DNA of 64,000 bases from Metaruminococcus_A sp050943475. Lineage in GTDB: Bacteria > Bacillota > Clostridia > Oscillospirales > Ruminococcaceae. The DNA lies in NCBI GenBank assembly GCA_050943475.1, contig JBMNPF010000008.1:62001-126000 (forward strand). The letters run 5' to 3'. The translations under genes were made by a program, and so were the position numbers. Shown here piece after piece: positions 43,351 to 51,389 of the stretch. A model generated the notes under the pieces. That model saw only the letters and a list, made by a program, of their open reading frames with translations, searched no databases and was not told the origin of the DNA. Within the stretch, counting starts at the first letter, position 1; each line of letters begins with the position of its first letter.

Positions 43351-43710
43351 ATGGGCGTTACAGTTATAGCGGAATTTGATACCGTGGATTTTGCCGAACG
43401 CGCTGCCCGGCGTGTGAAATCACATTTCCCGCAGGCAGGCAAAGCCGTCATTAAATGCCGCCCGGCAAACCATGCCGGACAGCACGGTATTGACCGCTTC
43501 ATTGTTCCTGTACAAAGCGCATACAATTACTTCGAAGCTGCGGCTTATACACCGAACGCTATGTTCAGCACCGAGCCGCTCATGGTCTCACATCCGGAAA
43601 CCGAAGAACGGCACACAGCTTCCCTGGAAATTACGACAGTCAAACCAGAGGCAAATAAAATTGCAGGGTATTTAATATCCTGCGGCGGATACCACGTCCG
43701 CCGGGTGTAA
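43351..43710 (+). CDS. Protein of unknown function
   Basis: 119 aa, no membrane segment. The start GVTVIAEFDTVDFAERAARRV looks like a betaalpha unit as in ferredoxin-like or YflT-type stress proteins, and a second strand-helix unit may follow (HTASLEITTVKPEANKIAGYL). I cannot name a family. Strong AAAGGAGG ribosome site and its own promoter support a real gene. It is followed after 60 nt by an S1-domain protein gene on the same strand. Confidence 0.75.
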   Translation: MGVTVIAEFDTVDFAERAARRVKSHFPQAGKAVIKCRPANHAGQHGIDRFIVPVQSAYNYFEAAAYTPNAMFSTEPLMVSHPETEERHTASLEITTVKPEANKIAGYLISCGGYHVRRV

Positions 43711-43770
43711 TACCGCTCCATTGTCTTGCATATAGTTTACCAAGTTGCAAAACAATGGAGGTACATAACA

Positions 43771-44691
43771 ATGACTTTTCTACCAGAAGGCTGCCTGGCA
43801 CACAGCGAAGAAAACCAGAACTACCTGCGGAACGAATCATCCCTCAATGAAGCCATGAAAGCAAAGGCCATCCTGGAGGCGCGTGCGGTTATGTGCGACA
43901 GCGAACATAACCTGATTGTCGACCTTGGCTGTATGTTTGGCATCATACGGCGCGAAGAGGGAGCCATTGGCATCGACAGCGGAAAAACCAGGGATATCGC
44001 CATTATTTCACGCGTCAACAAATATGTTTGTTTTATGGTAACCGGTTTTGAAAAAGACCGGTTCGGCAAGACAATGGCCGTACTTTCCCGACGTGCGGCG
44101 CAGCAAATGTGTACCGAACAATACCTCTCCACGCTCACCTGCGGGGACATCCTCCGCGCACGGGTGACCCACCTGGAACAATTCGGCTGCTTTGTGGATA
44201 TTGGCTGCGGCATCCCCTCTCTCATCCCGATTGATTCCATTTCCATTTCTCGCATCTCTCACCCACGCGATCGTTTTAAACAAGGTCAGATGATCTACGC
44301 CGTTGTCAAAGGGTTTACCGAAGATGGGCGCATTTGTCTTTCTCACAAAGAGTTGCTTGGCACCTGGGAACAAAATGCCGAACAGTTTCAAAGCGGCGAA
44401 ACGGTTTCCGGTGTCATTCGTTCCATTGAAAGCTACGGTGTATTTGTAGAGCTGACGCCAAACCTCGCCGGGCTTGCTGAGCTCAAAGAAGGAATCCGCA
44501 GCGGACAGTTTGCAAGCGTTTATATCAAGAGCCTGATCCCCGAAAAAATGAAAATCAAGCTCATCATTGTCGATGCATTTGATGAAGGCGAAATTGATTA
44601 TAATTACCATTATTACCTCAACGAAGGGCACCTTGACAGCTGGCGGTATTCCCCGGACAACTGCCCTAAAATAATTGAAACAATATTTTGA
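43771..44691 (+). CDS. S1 domain RNA-binding protein
   Basis: 306 aa. An N-terminal divergent S1-like region is followed by two recognisable S1 motifs: TCGDILRARVTHLEQFGCFVDIG (about residues 120-190) and SGETVSGVIRSIESYGVFVELTPNLAGLAE (about 205-270). A short ribosomal-protein-S1-like factor, common in Clostridia, that may act in translation or mRNA binding. The ATG at 43771 follows TGGAGG; the longer frame from 43726 includes the upstream gene's spacer and is rejected. Confidence 0.88.
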   Translation: MTFLPEGCLAHSEENQNYLRNESSLNEAMKAKAILEARAVMCDSEHNLIVDLGCMFGIIRREEGAIGIDSGKTRDIAIISRVNKYVCFMVTGFEKDRFGKTMAVLSRRAAQQMCTEQYLSTLTCGDILRARVTHLEQFGCFVDIGCGIPSLIPIDSISISRISHPRDRFKQGQMIYAVVKGFTEDGRICLSHKELLGTWEQNAEQFQSGETVSGVIRSIESYGVFVELTPNLAGLAELKEGIRSGQFASVYIKSLIPEKMKIKLIIVDAFDEGEIDYNYHYYLNEGHLDSWRYSPDNCPKIIETIF

Positions 44692-44692
44692 C

Positions 44693-44723
44693 AAAAGCCC
44701 GCACATTCCGTGCGGGCTTTTTT
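44693..44723. terminator. Bidirectional terminator
   Basis: AAAAGCCCGCAC/GTGCGGGCTTTT with a 5-nt loop and TTTTTTA; lies between the converging S1 and permease genes and overlaps the latter's stop codon. Confidence 0.88.
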
Positions 44724-45906
44724 ACACTTCGCTGCGCAGGGCTTCGACCGGGCGGAGCTTTGCCGCCTGAAGCGCCGGATAGACTCCAAACAAAACACCA
44801 ACGCCAACGGCGAACAGCGCGCTGAATACAATCATGCCGAAATTGAGCTGCGGCGGTATACCGAGCATCAGGCAGCCCGCTAATGAAAGAAGAACGCCCG
44901 CGGCGACGCCCGTCCCGCTCCCAATGGAGGAAATTAAAAAGGATTCGGCAAGAAACTCTGCCATGATTTTTTTCCGCGAAGCGCCAATGGATTTTTTGAT
45001 GCCGATCTCTTTGGTTCGTTCGCTGACCGAAACAAGCATCACCGTCATAATGGACAAACCCGCTACAATCAGAGAAATACCCGCAATCACCGAAAGAATT
45101 AAAGTGACAATCCCCAAAATCTGGTCAAGCTGTTCCCGCTGGGCAACCAGGTTTTCCACGCGAATATTATCGGTATTTCCCGAAGCGCCAGACAGACATG
45201 CCTTAATCTCTTTCGCCGTATGTTCCGGATTTGCATCCGGTTTGAGTTTTACTGCAATCTGATCAAAATTGGATTTTCCAGTATAGCTTTTGAGGGTGGT
45301 ATACGGCATATAAACAAAACACGGAATATAATTCCCAATAAGCCCCTGCATTAAGTTGCCACCGGTTTTGACGACGCCAATGACCGTAAAGGACTCCATA
45401 TGCCCGCCAAGCGATACTTCAATGGTTTTGCCTACAACATTGGAACGCTTGTAAATTTTCTGCGCATAATTCTCATCCACAATACAGACATTTTCGTTGG
45501 AGGCTACGTCTGCCTTATTGATAAACCGTCCGTACAACAATTCCATTGAAACAATATTTTGGGCGCTGTTGTCAATTCCCCAGACCGCACAATCGGTTTT
45601 AAGGCCGCGCATACTGCTTTCGGTGTATTCCAGCATCAGCGGCATAGCGTCATAAACATCCTGAAGGGCCTCTATGTTACTAAGCTGAGCCGTAAAAAGC
45701 CCGCTCCCGCTCTGAACGGTACGAACGGTCAGCCCGCTCATGCCAATGCTGTCAATTTCATTGTTGATGGTCGTTTTGCCAACCTCTCCAATCGTTGAAA
45801 TAATAATAACCGAAAGTACGCCGATTGCTATCCCCACAATGGTCAGCATTGAGCGGAGCTTTTTCCGAAAAACATTTTTGGAACCGTTTATTATATAATC
45901 AAACAT
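44722..45906 (-). CDS. MacB-like ABC transporter permease (FtsX domain), no ATPase domain
   Basis: 394 aa: N-terminal helix (RSMLTIVGIAIGVLSVIII), a large extracytoplasmic MacB_PCD domain, then three C-terminal helices with FtsX motifs (RTKEIGIKKSIGASR). MacB of Gram-negatives fuses an ATPase to this part; here the ATPase is neither fused nor adjacent. It directly follows the adaptor gene with no gap (TAA-ATG). Probably a peptide or drug exporter or part of an envelope-stress system. Confidence 0.88.
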   Translation of the reverse strand: MFDYIINGSKNVFRKKLRSMLTIVGIAIGVLSVIIISTIGEVGKTTINNEIDSIGMSGLTVRTVQSGSGLFTAQLSNIEALQDVYDAMPLMLEYTESSMRGLKTDCAVWGIDNSAQNIVSMELLYGRFINKADVASNENVCIVDENYAQKIYKRSNVVGKTIEVSLGGHMESFTVIGVVKTGGNLMQGLIGNYIPCFVYMPYTTLKSYTGKSNFDQIAVKLKPDANPEHTAKEIKACLSGASGNTDNIRVENLVAQREQLDQILGIVTLILSVIAGISLIVAGLSIMTVMLVSVSERTKEIGIKKSIGASRKKIMAEFLAESFLISSIGSGTGVAAGVLLSLAGCLMLGIPPQLNFGMIVFSALFAVGVGVLFGVYPALQAAKLRPVEALRSEV

Positions 45907-46899
45907 TTAGCTGACCCTTCCCTGCACGCTGATAGGCCCATCCGCCGAAACCGTTGAAGCGTCAAAAATGATGATATCGCTGGGATAAACTCCCTGCCGG
46001 ATTTCAACGCCGTTTGAGGTTTCAACGCCGCTCTCCACCAACCGTCGAACCGCATTGCCATCCTGGTATACATAGACAAATTCATTGCCGTTTTCATCCT
46101 GACCAATGGCCTCATAAGGGAGCAGATTGACCTGCCGGGGCGCTTCCACTTCAATTTCAGCTTTAACCGTGTAACCGGGTTTAAAATACTCTGCGCCCGA
46201 TTCAATATCGACCGTTACATCTACGACCGTTTCCAGCGAGGTGCCAGAAAGCTGTTTACGCGCTGAGGATGAAATAGCCGCCACAGTTCCAGTGCATATA
46301 CTGTCACTCGAGGCTACGCCAGACATGGAAACACGCTGCCCAAGCGCAACCTGCGCAATATCAGTTTCCGCAACGCTGATCGTCGCAACCATGTGATTGT
46401 TTTCAGAAATAGCGGCAAGTTGCTGCCCTGGCAGAATGAGCGTGTTTTTCACCGCGCCAAGCTGGGTGACAACCCCGCTTTTGGGGGCGGTAATGTTTTC
46501 CGGCAGCAGTGCTGCAATTTGTTCATAAGAAGTTTCACTGAGCATTTGCAGCAGGGTGACGGTCAGACTGGCCGCAGCCGAGTCGCTGCTGTTGGAGGCG
46601 AGGTTTAGAAGCAAATCCACTGTAGCCTGTTTATCGACTTCCATCAAAACATCACCAGCGTGAACACGCTCACCGGCTGAGACATTGATCTTTTTGAATA
46701 CCAGCGGAAAATCCGACGTCACCTCCTCTTTGCTCTGTTCTTCAACCGTACCGGAGGCGTAAATGGTTTCACTGTATGAATCGGTTTTCATGTTGGTAAT
46801 CTTTACGGACGGAAGATATTGGGAAACCAGTTGAGGAATCATAAGGATCAGAAAAATAAGTACAACCGTAACCGTTCCAAGTGTCAAATATTTTTTCAA
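45907..46899 (-). CDS. MacA/HlyD-type membrane fusion (adaptor) protein
   Basis: 330 aa with one N-terminal helix (LGTVTVVLIFLILMIP), a lipoyl/barrel-sandwich domain split around a helical hairpin (ERVHAGDVLMEVDKQAT... and KSGVVTQLG), a beta-barrel and a membrane-proximal domain. It is the partner of the MacB-like permease. The start is ambiguous: TTG at 46899 is best placed after AAGGGTG, while a GTG two codons upstream is possible. The usual ATPase gene between adaptor and permease is missing. Confidence 0.85.
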   Translation of the reverse strand: MKKYLTLGTVTVVLIFLILMIPQLVSQYLPSVKITNMKTDSYSETIYASGTVEEQSKEEVTSDFPLVFKKINVSAGERVHAGDVLMEVDKQATVDLLLNLASNSSDSAAASLTVTLLQMLSETSYEQIAALLPENITAPKSGVVTQLGAVKNTLILPGQQLAAISENNHMVATISVAETDIAQVALGQRVSMSGVASSDSICTGTVAAISSSARKQLSGTSLETVVDVTVDIESGAEYFKPGYTVKAEIEVEAPRQVNLLPYEAIGQDENGNEFVYVYQDGNAVRRLVESGVETSNGVEIRQGVYPSDIIIFDASTVSADGPISVQGRVS

Positions 46900-47265
46900 G
46901 CACACTCACCCTTTGCTACTTAATCATCGGTTTTAGTGTTGCTTTTCCGTTTCGATTTATACCCGGTTTTGAAACTGGTTTCCATAGGGTAATGATCCAA
47001 AGCAAAATTATTCTCTTTGCTGAAATTTCGTAATAAAAACAAAATACTCGCATTCTCTGCGGAATACAGGTATTCCATTTGTTTAAGTAATTTCAAAAGA
47101 AAAGCCCCCGGAAAGCAATGACTTCCAGGGGTTTTTGAAGATAAATTCTTATTTTGATACAAATGCTCCCCTTTTTGTCGCTAAGGGTTCAGCAATATGC
47201 AGGGCGGAGAAAAAGCATATATCTTGCGACAACAGATGGAATCTAATTGCCCGAAGCTATGCTCA
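46900..47265. other. 366-nt gap without a supported gene
   Basis: Contains the terminator at 47101-47136 and the upstream region of the adaptor gene, where I see no convincing promoter. An 80-codon minus frame (46920-47162) runs through the terminator and is not credible. Confidence 0.6.
47101..47136 (-). terminator. Terminator of the antiporter operon
   Basis: Stem AACCCCTGGAA/TTCCGGGGGCTT (one bulge) with an 8-10-nt loop, followed on the minus strand by TTTTCTTTTG; about 130 nt after the antiporter stop. Confidence 0.65.
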
Positions 47266-48489
47266 TTATTTTGCCTTGTGAAATTCACCCGCCCATTCAA
47301 ATCCTTTTTTTGCAATGATCACTGCAATAATTTCATTGATAACGGCGGCGGCAGCAATCGTTCCCTGAATGATTTTAGCGCAGTCTGGAGCGGCTTCGGA
47401 CAAAGTGGAAACAGCAATGCCCGTAAACACCAAAGACACCCCTGAATGAGGCAGCAGCGTAAAGCCAAGATATTTTTGAACTGTTTTCGGCATTTTTGTT
47501 GCTTTTGCGCCTATCCTTGCACCAAAATATTTTCCGACAGCACGAAAAACAATATACAGAATTGTAAACAACCCTGCTCCCAAAATCGCATGATAATCCA
47601 GCGGCACACCAAGATTTAAAATTACAATAATCATTGAAACAGATAAAATCGGATTAAAGTCTGCACCGATTTCGGCAAGCCGATCTTCCGATACAATGTT
47701 TGAAAACACAGCAGAAAACGCCATACCCATCAGCATAAAATTCAGCATCGGAGAAGGCATCAAATACGTGTTGCACAAAAAACCAATCACTGCTGTAATC
47801 AGAATCATTCCAATCAAAATGCTGAGAGTTATTGCTTTATTCCTTTTCTTCCTCAGCAAAAAACCGGCCGGTATTCCTGTAATCACACCGATCAGCAAAG
47901 GTAGAACGATCATCATCGGAATCATCCAAACCGGCATTGCTGTGCCGGAAACACTGTGGGCAACGATTGCAATTGTGGTGAAAAATACGGCGACGCCCAC
48001 CATATCGTCCAATGCTGCCATGGGGATTAGGGTTCTGGTCACGGGACCGTCCGTTTTAAATTCCCTGACTATGGAAAGAGCCGGCGCAGGCGCGGTAGCA
48101 AGTGCGATACCACCGAATACAAAAGCTAGATACACCGGGGTGCCACAAAGTACAAACACAACGCTGAATGCAACAGAAACCAATAGAAAAGTGCATAGTG
48201 ACTGAGAAAGCGTAGTTACGATCAACGCTTTCCCATATTGCTTCATCCGCTTCCAGACAAGTTCTGTTCCAATCATCAAACCAACTGCACATTCCAGAAC
48301 ATGGATAATATTCTGATACCATTCCGCACGGATCAAATCAGTGGGGATCATTGAAAACGCATACGGACCAAGAATCATTCCGGCAATCAGCCAGCCAAGA
48401 ATAGATGGCAGTTTCATTTTGGATACCAGTTTCCCAATCACAAAAGCGATTGCCACAGCCGCAACCCATCTTAATATTAACAATATCAT
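47266..48489 (-). CDS. CPA2-type cation:proton antiporter
   Basis: 407-aa membrane protein with 11-13 helices, Kef/NapA-like. Family features: LPSILGWLIAGMILGPYAF near the N-terminus, ALATAPAPALSIVREFKT (the first discontinuous helix) and AALDDMVGVAVF, which carries the paired aspartates of electrogenic CPA2 antiporters. No KTN regulatory domain. The ATG overlaps the tetR stop by 4 nt (ATGA), so expression follows the repressor. Confidence 0.9.
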   Translation of the reverse strand: MILLILRWVAAVAIAFVIGKLVSKMKLPSILGWLIAGMILGPYAFSMIPTDLIRAEWYQNIIHVLECAVGLMIGTELVWKRMKQYGKALIVTTLSQSLCTFLLVSVAFSVVFVLCGTPVYLAFVFGGIALATAPAPALSIVREFKTDGPVTRTLIPMAALDDMVGVAVFFTTIAIVAHSVSGTAMPVWMIPMMIVLPLLIGVITGIPAGFLLRKKRNKAITLSILIGMILITAVIGFLCNTYLMPSPMLNFMLMGMAFSAVFSNIVSEDRLAEIGADFNPILSVSMIIVILNLGVPLDYHAILGAGLFTILYIVFRAVGKYFGARIGAKATKMPKTVQKYLGFTLLPHSGVSLVFTGIAVSTLSEAAPDCAKIIQGTIAAAAVINEIIAVIIAKKGFEWAGEFHKAK

Positions 48490-49100
48490 TTGCTTTCCTC
48501 CCGTTCGGCAATTCCATACAAAATAAAGTCAAATATTCTGGGCAGACCCTTTTCGTGCGCCGACAAGGTCTCCGAAAAAGGCAAATTACCGACCGCCGGT
48601 GAACTGAAATAACCATTAAACATATTCTGCAAAAGTTCTAAATAAAGGATGCAGTTCTCTTTTGTCACCCCCGGGCGCAGTATGATATGATCCAATAGTT
48701 CCTCATATAAATTCTGATTAAAGCGGTCAAATTCCGAACGGGATTTCTCAATATCTGCTTTTAAGTTTTCCGGAGGCTGTAAAATTGAGTCAAAAAATAT
48801 TCTCGCTTCATTTTCATGTTCCCGGAAGAACAAGAGCCGAGCCTCTGCATATTTTTGCATATCTGTTCCAATATTTTTTTCTTTCAGATATTCCGAAAGC
48901 GTGTGAAAACACTGACGAACACAGGCAAGGAAAAGATCGTCCTTGTTTTCAAAATTGTGATATAGTAATCCTTTTGAAATTCCGGCATTGCAGATATTGT
49001 TCAACGATGAGGCTGCATAGCCCTTTGAACCGAATTCGTCCATCGCAGCGGCAAGGATTCTCGCCTTTGTTCGTTCTGTTTTTGTTTCTTTTCGCATCAT
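48486..49100 (-). CDS. TetR family transcriptional regulator
   Basis: 204 aa. The N-terminal helix-turn-helix reads KARILAAAMDEFGSKGYAASSLNNICNAGISKGLLYHNF, a textbook TetR DNA-binding domain, followed by an all-helical ligand domain. It presumably represses itself and the antiporter; the two inverted repeats at 49117-49172 are the likely operators. Two consecutive ATGs at 49100 and 49097 are possible starts after GGGGG. Confidence 0.92.
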   Translation of the reverse strand: MMRKETKTERTKARILAAAMDEFGSKGYAASSLNNICNAGISKGLLYHNFENKDDLFLACVRQCFHTLSEYLKEKNIGTDMQKYAEARLLFFREHENEARIFFDSILQPPENLKADIEKSRSEFDRFNQNLYEELLDHIILRPGVTKENCILYLELLQNMFNGYFSSPAVGNLPFSETLSAHEKGLPRIFDFILYGIAEREESK

Positions 49101-49116
49101 ATAGCCCCCAAAGCAA

Positions 49117-49172
49117 TATAGACCAAACAGTCTATATTATATCTATTATAGACCAAAAAGTCAATAATAGAT
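49117..49172 (-). promoter_or_regulatory. tetR-antiporter promoter embedded in two TetR operators
   Basis: The promoter on the minus strand is TTGACT (49164-49159), 17-bp spacer, TATAAT (49141-49136). Operator 1 (49117-49136) is TATAGAC-N6-GTCTATA. Operator 2 (49141-49172) has 9-bp outer arms ATCTATTAT/ATAATAGAT and inner GAC-N6-GTC. The two share the core GACCAAA(A/C)AGTC. Binding would cover both promoter boxes. Confidence 0.85.
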
Positions 49173-49332
49173 ATAAGTTTCTAGCCAACCAAAATTCCAA
49201 CGATTGCTTCAATCATCAGGATACCGAAAACCACATACGAAAACTACACCCGGCCGGAAAATCATTCTGATCAACCGCCTACTTTTTGGGGGAATATTGA
49301 TGAAAAGCCTTATTCTATATGTTTTAAAACAA

Positions 49333-49381
49333 ATAAAAAACCGTTACTTCGATACACTTGGTATCAAAATAACGGTTTTAT
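49333..49381 (-). terminator. Terminator of tRNA-Ser
   Basis: AAAACCGTTA/TAACGGTTTT stem on the minus strand with an inner helix (GATACCAAGTGTATC) in the loop, and TTTTTTATTTG after it. Confidence 0.8.
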
Positions 49382-49382
49382 T

Positions 49383-49475
49383 TGGCGGAGAAGGAGGGAT
49401 TCGAACCCTCGAGACGGTTTTGCCGCCTACACGAGTTCCAGTCGTGCGCCCTCGACCAAGCTAGGCGACTTCTCC
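49383..49475 (-). tRNA. tRNA-Ser (anticodon GGA)
   Basis: 93 nt with encoded CCA. Acceptor GGAGAAG/CTTCTCC, anticodon loop CTGGAAC (GGA, reads UCC/UCU), a long variable arm typical of serine tRNAs, and TTCGAATC in the T-loop. Confidence 0.97.
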
Positions 49476-49492
49476 ACTTGACGACGGAAATT

Positions 49493-49521
49493 ATTATAGC
49501 AAAAAAAGGAATAAAAAGCAA
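49493..49521 (-). promoter_or_regulatory. Promoter of tRNA-Ser
   Basis: Minus strand TTGCTT (49521-49516), 17-bp spacer, TATAAT (49498-49493); the same box pair drives tRNA-Leu at 51693. Confidence 0.8.
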
Positions 49522-49531
49522 GCATTTTTTT

Positions 49532-49771
49532 CTATTCTATTAAATTATCCAAAAAATTCAAAATATAATCCTTAATAAAATTGGTTTTCCCTTCAAGCTG
49601 CTCATACTTGTCATCCTTTACCGTTTCTTTCAGTTCATCCGCGTTTGGGAGACGAGTACGCAGAAAGCCTTCCTGTTCCGGTTGCCAGGTGCTGCTCAAA
49701 AGAGCAATCCCTCCTCCGGCCAATAACACCATTGCAACCAGCAATGCGGCCATTTTTTGCTTTAAAGTCAC
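49532..49771 (-). CDS. Small protein with signal/anchor helix, unknown function
   Basis: 79 aa. One hydrophobic helix at the N-terminus (MAALLVAMVLLAGGGIALL), then a charged helical segment rich in Lys, Asp and Glu (about 40-65). GTG start at 49771 with AGGAGG seven bases upstream. It could be a secreted or membrane-tethered small protein. Reads toward tRNA-Ser on the same strand. No family recognised. Confidence 0.7.
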   Translation of the reverse strand: MTLKQKMAALLVAMVLLAGGGIALLSSTWQPEQEGFLRTRLPNADELKETVKDDKYEQLEGKTNFIKDYILNFLDNLIE

Positions 49772-49825
49772 ATTCTCACCTCCTGGTTTATTATATCATA
49801 AACATACCAAGAAAAACACCAATAC

Positions 49826-49854
49826 TTGACTTTTCATGCATCAGCGTATATGAT
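49826..49854 (+). promoter_or_regulatory. sigma-A promoter of queT
   Basis: TTGACT (49826-49831), 17-bp spacer, TATGAT (49849-49854); transcription begins near 49861, just before the riboswitch. Confidence 0.8.
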
Positions 49855-49877
49855 ACCTAAGGCGGAAAATTCTCCGC

Positions 49878-49915
49878 GGTCAGTCGCAACCTCCTGACCT
49901 TAAACAAAACTACGA
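49878..49915 (+). ncRNA. preQ1-I riboswitch aptamer
   Basis: Stem GGTCAG (49878-49883) and CTGACC (49894-49899) encloses a loop starting TCGCAACC, followed by the A-rich tail TTAAACAAAACTA. Layout and bases closely match the Thermoanaerobacter tengcongensis preQ1-I aptamer (stem, TCGCAG loop, TTAACAAAACAA tail). Loop TCG can pair with CGA at 49913-49915 to close the pseudoknot, right beside the AAAGGA ribosome site (49916-49920), implying translational control. The downstream gene is queT. A small hairpin GCGGA/TCCGC precedes the aptamer. Confidence 0.88.
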
Positions 49916-49929
49916 AAGGACTTTTACAA

Positions 49930-50475
49930 ATGAAAAAAAACAAAACCCATTTTCTTACCGTGTCCGCTATCATTGCGGCTCTTTACTGTGTCGTAACCCT
50001 TGTTGTCGCCCCAATCGCGTTTGGGCCGGTGCAATTTCGCATCAGTGAAGTTTTTACTGTTCTGCCGCTTTTTTCGCTTGCCGCGGTACCAGGACTTACG
50101 GTTGGCTGCCTGCTTTCAAATCTCATTGGCTTTATGCTTGGTATGAATCCGGCAGGACTAATCGATGCGCTTTTCGGAACTGCTGCCACCTTGATAGCAG
50201 CCACTATCACTTACTACATTGGGAAGAGCAGCAGCAAATGGCTAAAAATTATTTTTGCACCGCTTCCTCCTGTTTTGCTTAATGGGATTATTATAGGCGC
50301 CGAACTTACCGTGCTGAGCGGAGCCTTTTCCTGGGGCGCTTTCACAGCTTCGAGTATTTCGGTGGCTTTGGGAGAACTGGTGGTCTGCTACCCGCTTGGC
50401 GTACCGCTTATGCTCCTTCTTTTCAAAAAAGACGCCAAGGGCAACGTACTTTACCAGCAAATTTTTCAAGTTTGA
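49930..50475 (+). CDS. queT: QueT family queuosine-precursor transporter
   Basis: 181-aa membrane S-component of an ECF-type importer for preQ1 or a related queuosine precursor. Five or six helices and the QueT pattern AALYCVVTLVVAPIAFGPVQFRI followed by EVFTVLPLF. The preQ1-I riboswitch upstream fixes the ligand class. No queuosine synthesis genes are in the window, suggesting salvage; the ECF energising module must be elsewhere. Confidence 0.94.
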   Translation: MKKNKTHFLTVSAIIAALYCVVTLVVAPIAFGPVQFRISEVFTVLPLFSLAAVPGLTVGCLLSNLIGFMLGMNPAGLIDALFGTAATLIAATITYYIGKSSSKWLKIIFAPLPPVLLNGIIIGAELTVLSGAFSWGAFTASSISVALGELVVCYPLGVPLMLLLFKKDAKGNVLYQQIFQV

Positions 50476-50476
50476 G

Positions 50477-50504
50477 TTGCATTTATTTCCATCTATGGTA
50501 AAAT
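50477..50504 (+). promoter_or_regulatory. Promoter of the 43-aa membrane peptide gene
   Basis: TTGCAT (50477-50482), 16-bp spacer, TAAAAT (50499-50504), starting right after the queT stop codon. Confidence 0.6.
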
Positions 50505-50545
50505 AATAATCAGAAGGAATGTTTGTATAAAGTGGAGGTCTTTAT

Positions 50546-50677
50546 ATGAAAACTTTACTCAAGATTATTGCCATTGTAGGTTCTGCAGCATTGCTGTTTA
50601 AAGCAGTTCAGGTTTTAATTGACGTAATTTACGAGCAGAGCAACCAACGCTATATTACAGTAGAAGACGACAATTAA
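50546..50677 (+). CDS. 43-aa small membrane protein
   Basis: Short frame with its own promoter, GTGGAGG ribosome site and terminator. The product has one amphipathic-to-hydrophobic helix (LLKIIAIVGSAALLFKAVQVLI) and an acidic tail (ITVEDDN). Three independent signals around so short a frame make it a credible gene. Role unknown. Confidence 0.75.
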   Translation: MKTLLKIIAIVGSAALLFKAVQVLIDVIYEQSNQRYITVEDDN

Positions 50678-50680
50678 TAA

Positions 50681-50716
50681 AATAACCGCCTTTTCAAAAG
50701 GCGGTTATTTTTTATT
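50681..50716 (+). terminator. Terminator of the 43-aa gene
   Basis: AATAACCGCC/GGCGGTTATT with a 9-nt loop, then TTTTATT. The stem begins 4 nt after the stop codon. Confidence 0.85.
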
Positions 50717-50834
50717 AATTTTATAGACGAAAATTGCCTTATAACTTTTTACAAATATTTATAAAAACAAGAAAAAATTTGTATTTTCAAGGGCATTCTA
50801 GTTTTTGCCCGTTGGGAATACCCAAATCTTTGAA

Positions 50835-51389
50835 TTATATTTTTCTGTATGCTTTGTATGCTTTAAGAATTATTTTTAAATTTTCATCTAGCGCATGTGC
50901 CCCATCCAATCGAATCACTTTGCATTTAAGAGATTTTATCCATCGTTCATGTTGTTGTAATGTGCAACTACCGATTCCAAAATCGTATCCCGCAATGTCG
51001 TTTAAAAATTTTTGATGTCCCGCATACATGTCTCCACCTTTCAAGATACGCTCACCGAACAAATCCAATTCGCGGGCATGAACACGCTTCATGCGAACTT
51101 GTGCATCCGTATGTAAGTAGACAACCAACTCAAAAAAAGGATCAAAATGTTCGTGAAACGAATTCATAGAACCAGCCATTACAAAATGGATGCTGGTCGA
51201 TATTGCATCCATTAAGCGATCAATTTTCTCAGTTTTTGAATACATTGCAGAAAAAGGAATCTCTGTATCTTTCCGCCAAATGTATTCATCAATGTCCACA
51301 AAGGTGTAGCCTAATTCATTGGCTAATAATTTGCCAAGTGTCGTTTTTCCCGCTCCCGAGGAACCCATTATCATAATGCCAGTTGCCAA
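50835..51389 (-). CDS. P-loop kinase-like ATPase (adenylate/shikimate kinase type)
   Basis: 184 aa with Walker A MGSSGAGKTTLGK and the betaalpha core of small-molecule kinases (ELGYTFVDIDEYIW resembles the shikimate/gluconate kinase second strand). An ERILKGGDMY lid-like segment follows. Substrate unknown. The best start is TTG at 51389, six bases after GAGGTG. Visibly richer in A+T than flanking core genes, like the methyltransferase beyond tRNA-Leu. Confidence 0.8.
   Translation of the reverse strand: MATGIMIMGSSGAGKTTLGKLLANELGYTFVDIDEYIWRKDTEIPFSAMYSKTEKIDRLMDAISTSIHFVMAGSMNSFHEHFDPFFELVVYLHTDAQVRMKRVHARELDLFGERILKGGDMYAGHQKFLNDIAGYDFGIGSCTLQQHERWIKSLKCKVIRLDGAHALDENLKIILKAYKAYRKI

Noticed and set aside
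46920..47162. 80-codon minus-strand frame upstream of the adaptor gene
   Set aside because: It passes through a terminator hairpin, has no ribosome site and a low-complexity, Ser/Lys-rich composition.
49204..49464. 86-codon plus-strand frame over the tRNA-Ser gene
   Set aside because: It ends in the well-known spurious GGEGGIRTLE translation of a tRNA-Ser antisense strand and runs through the tRNA terminator.
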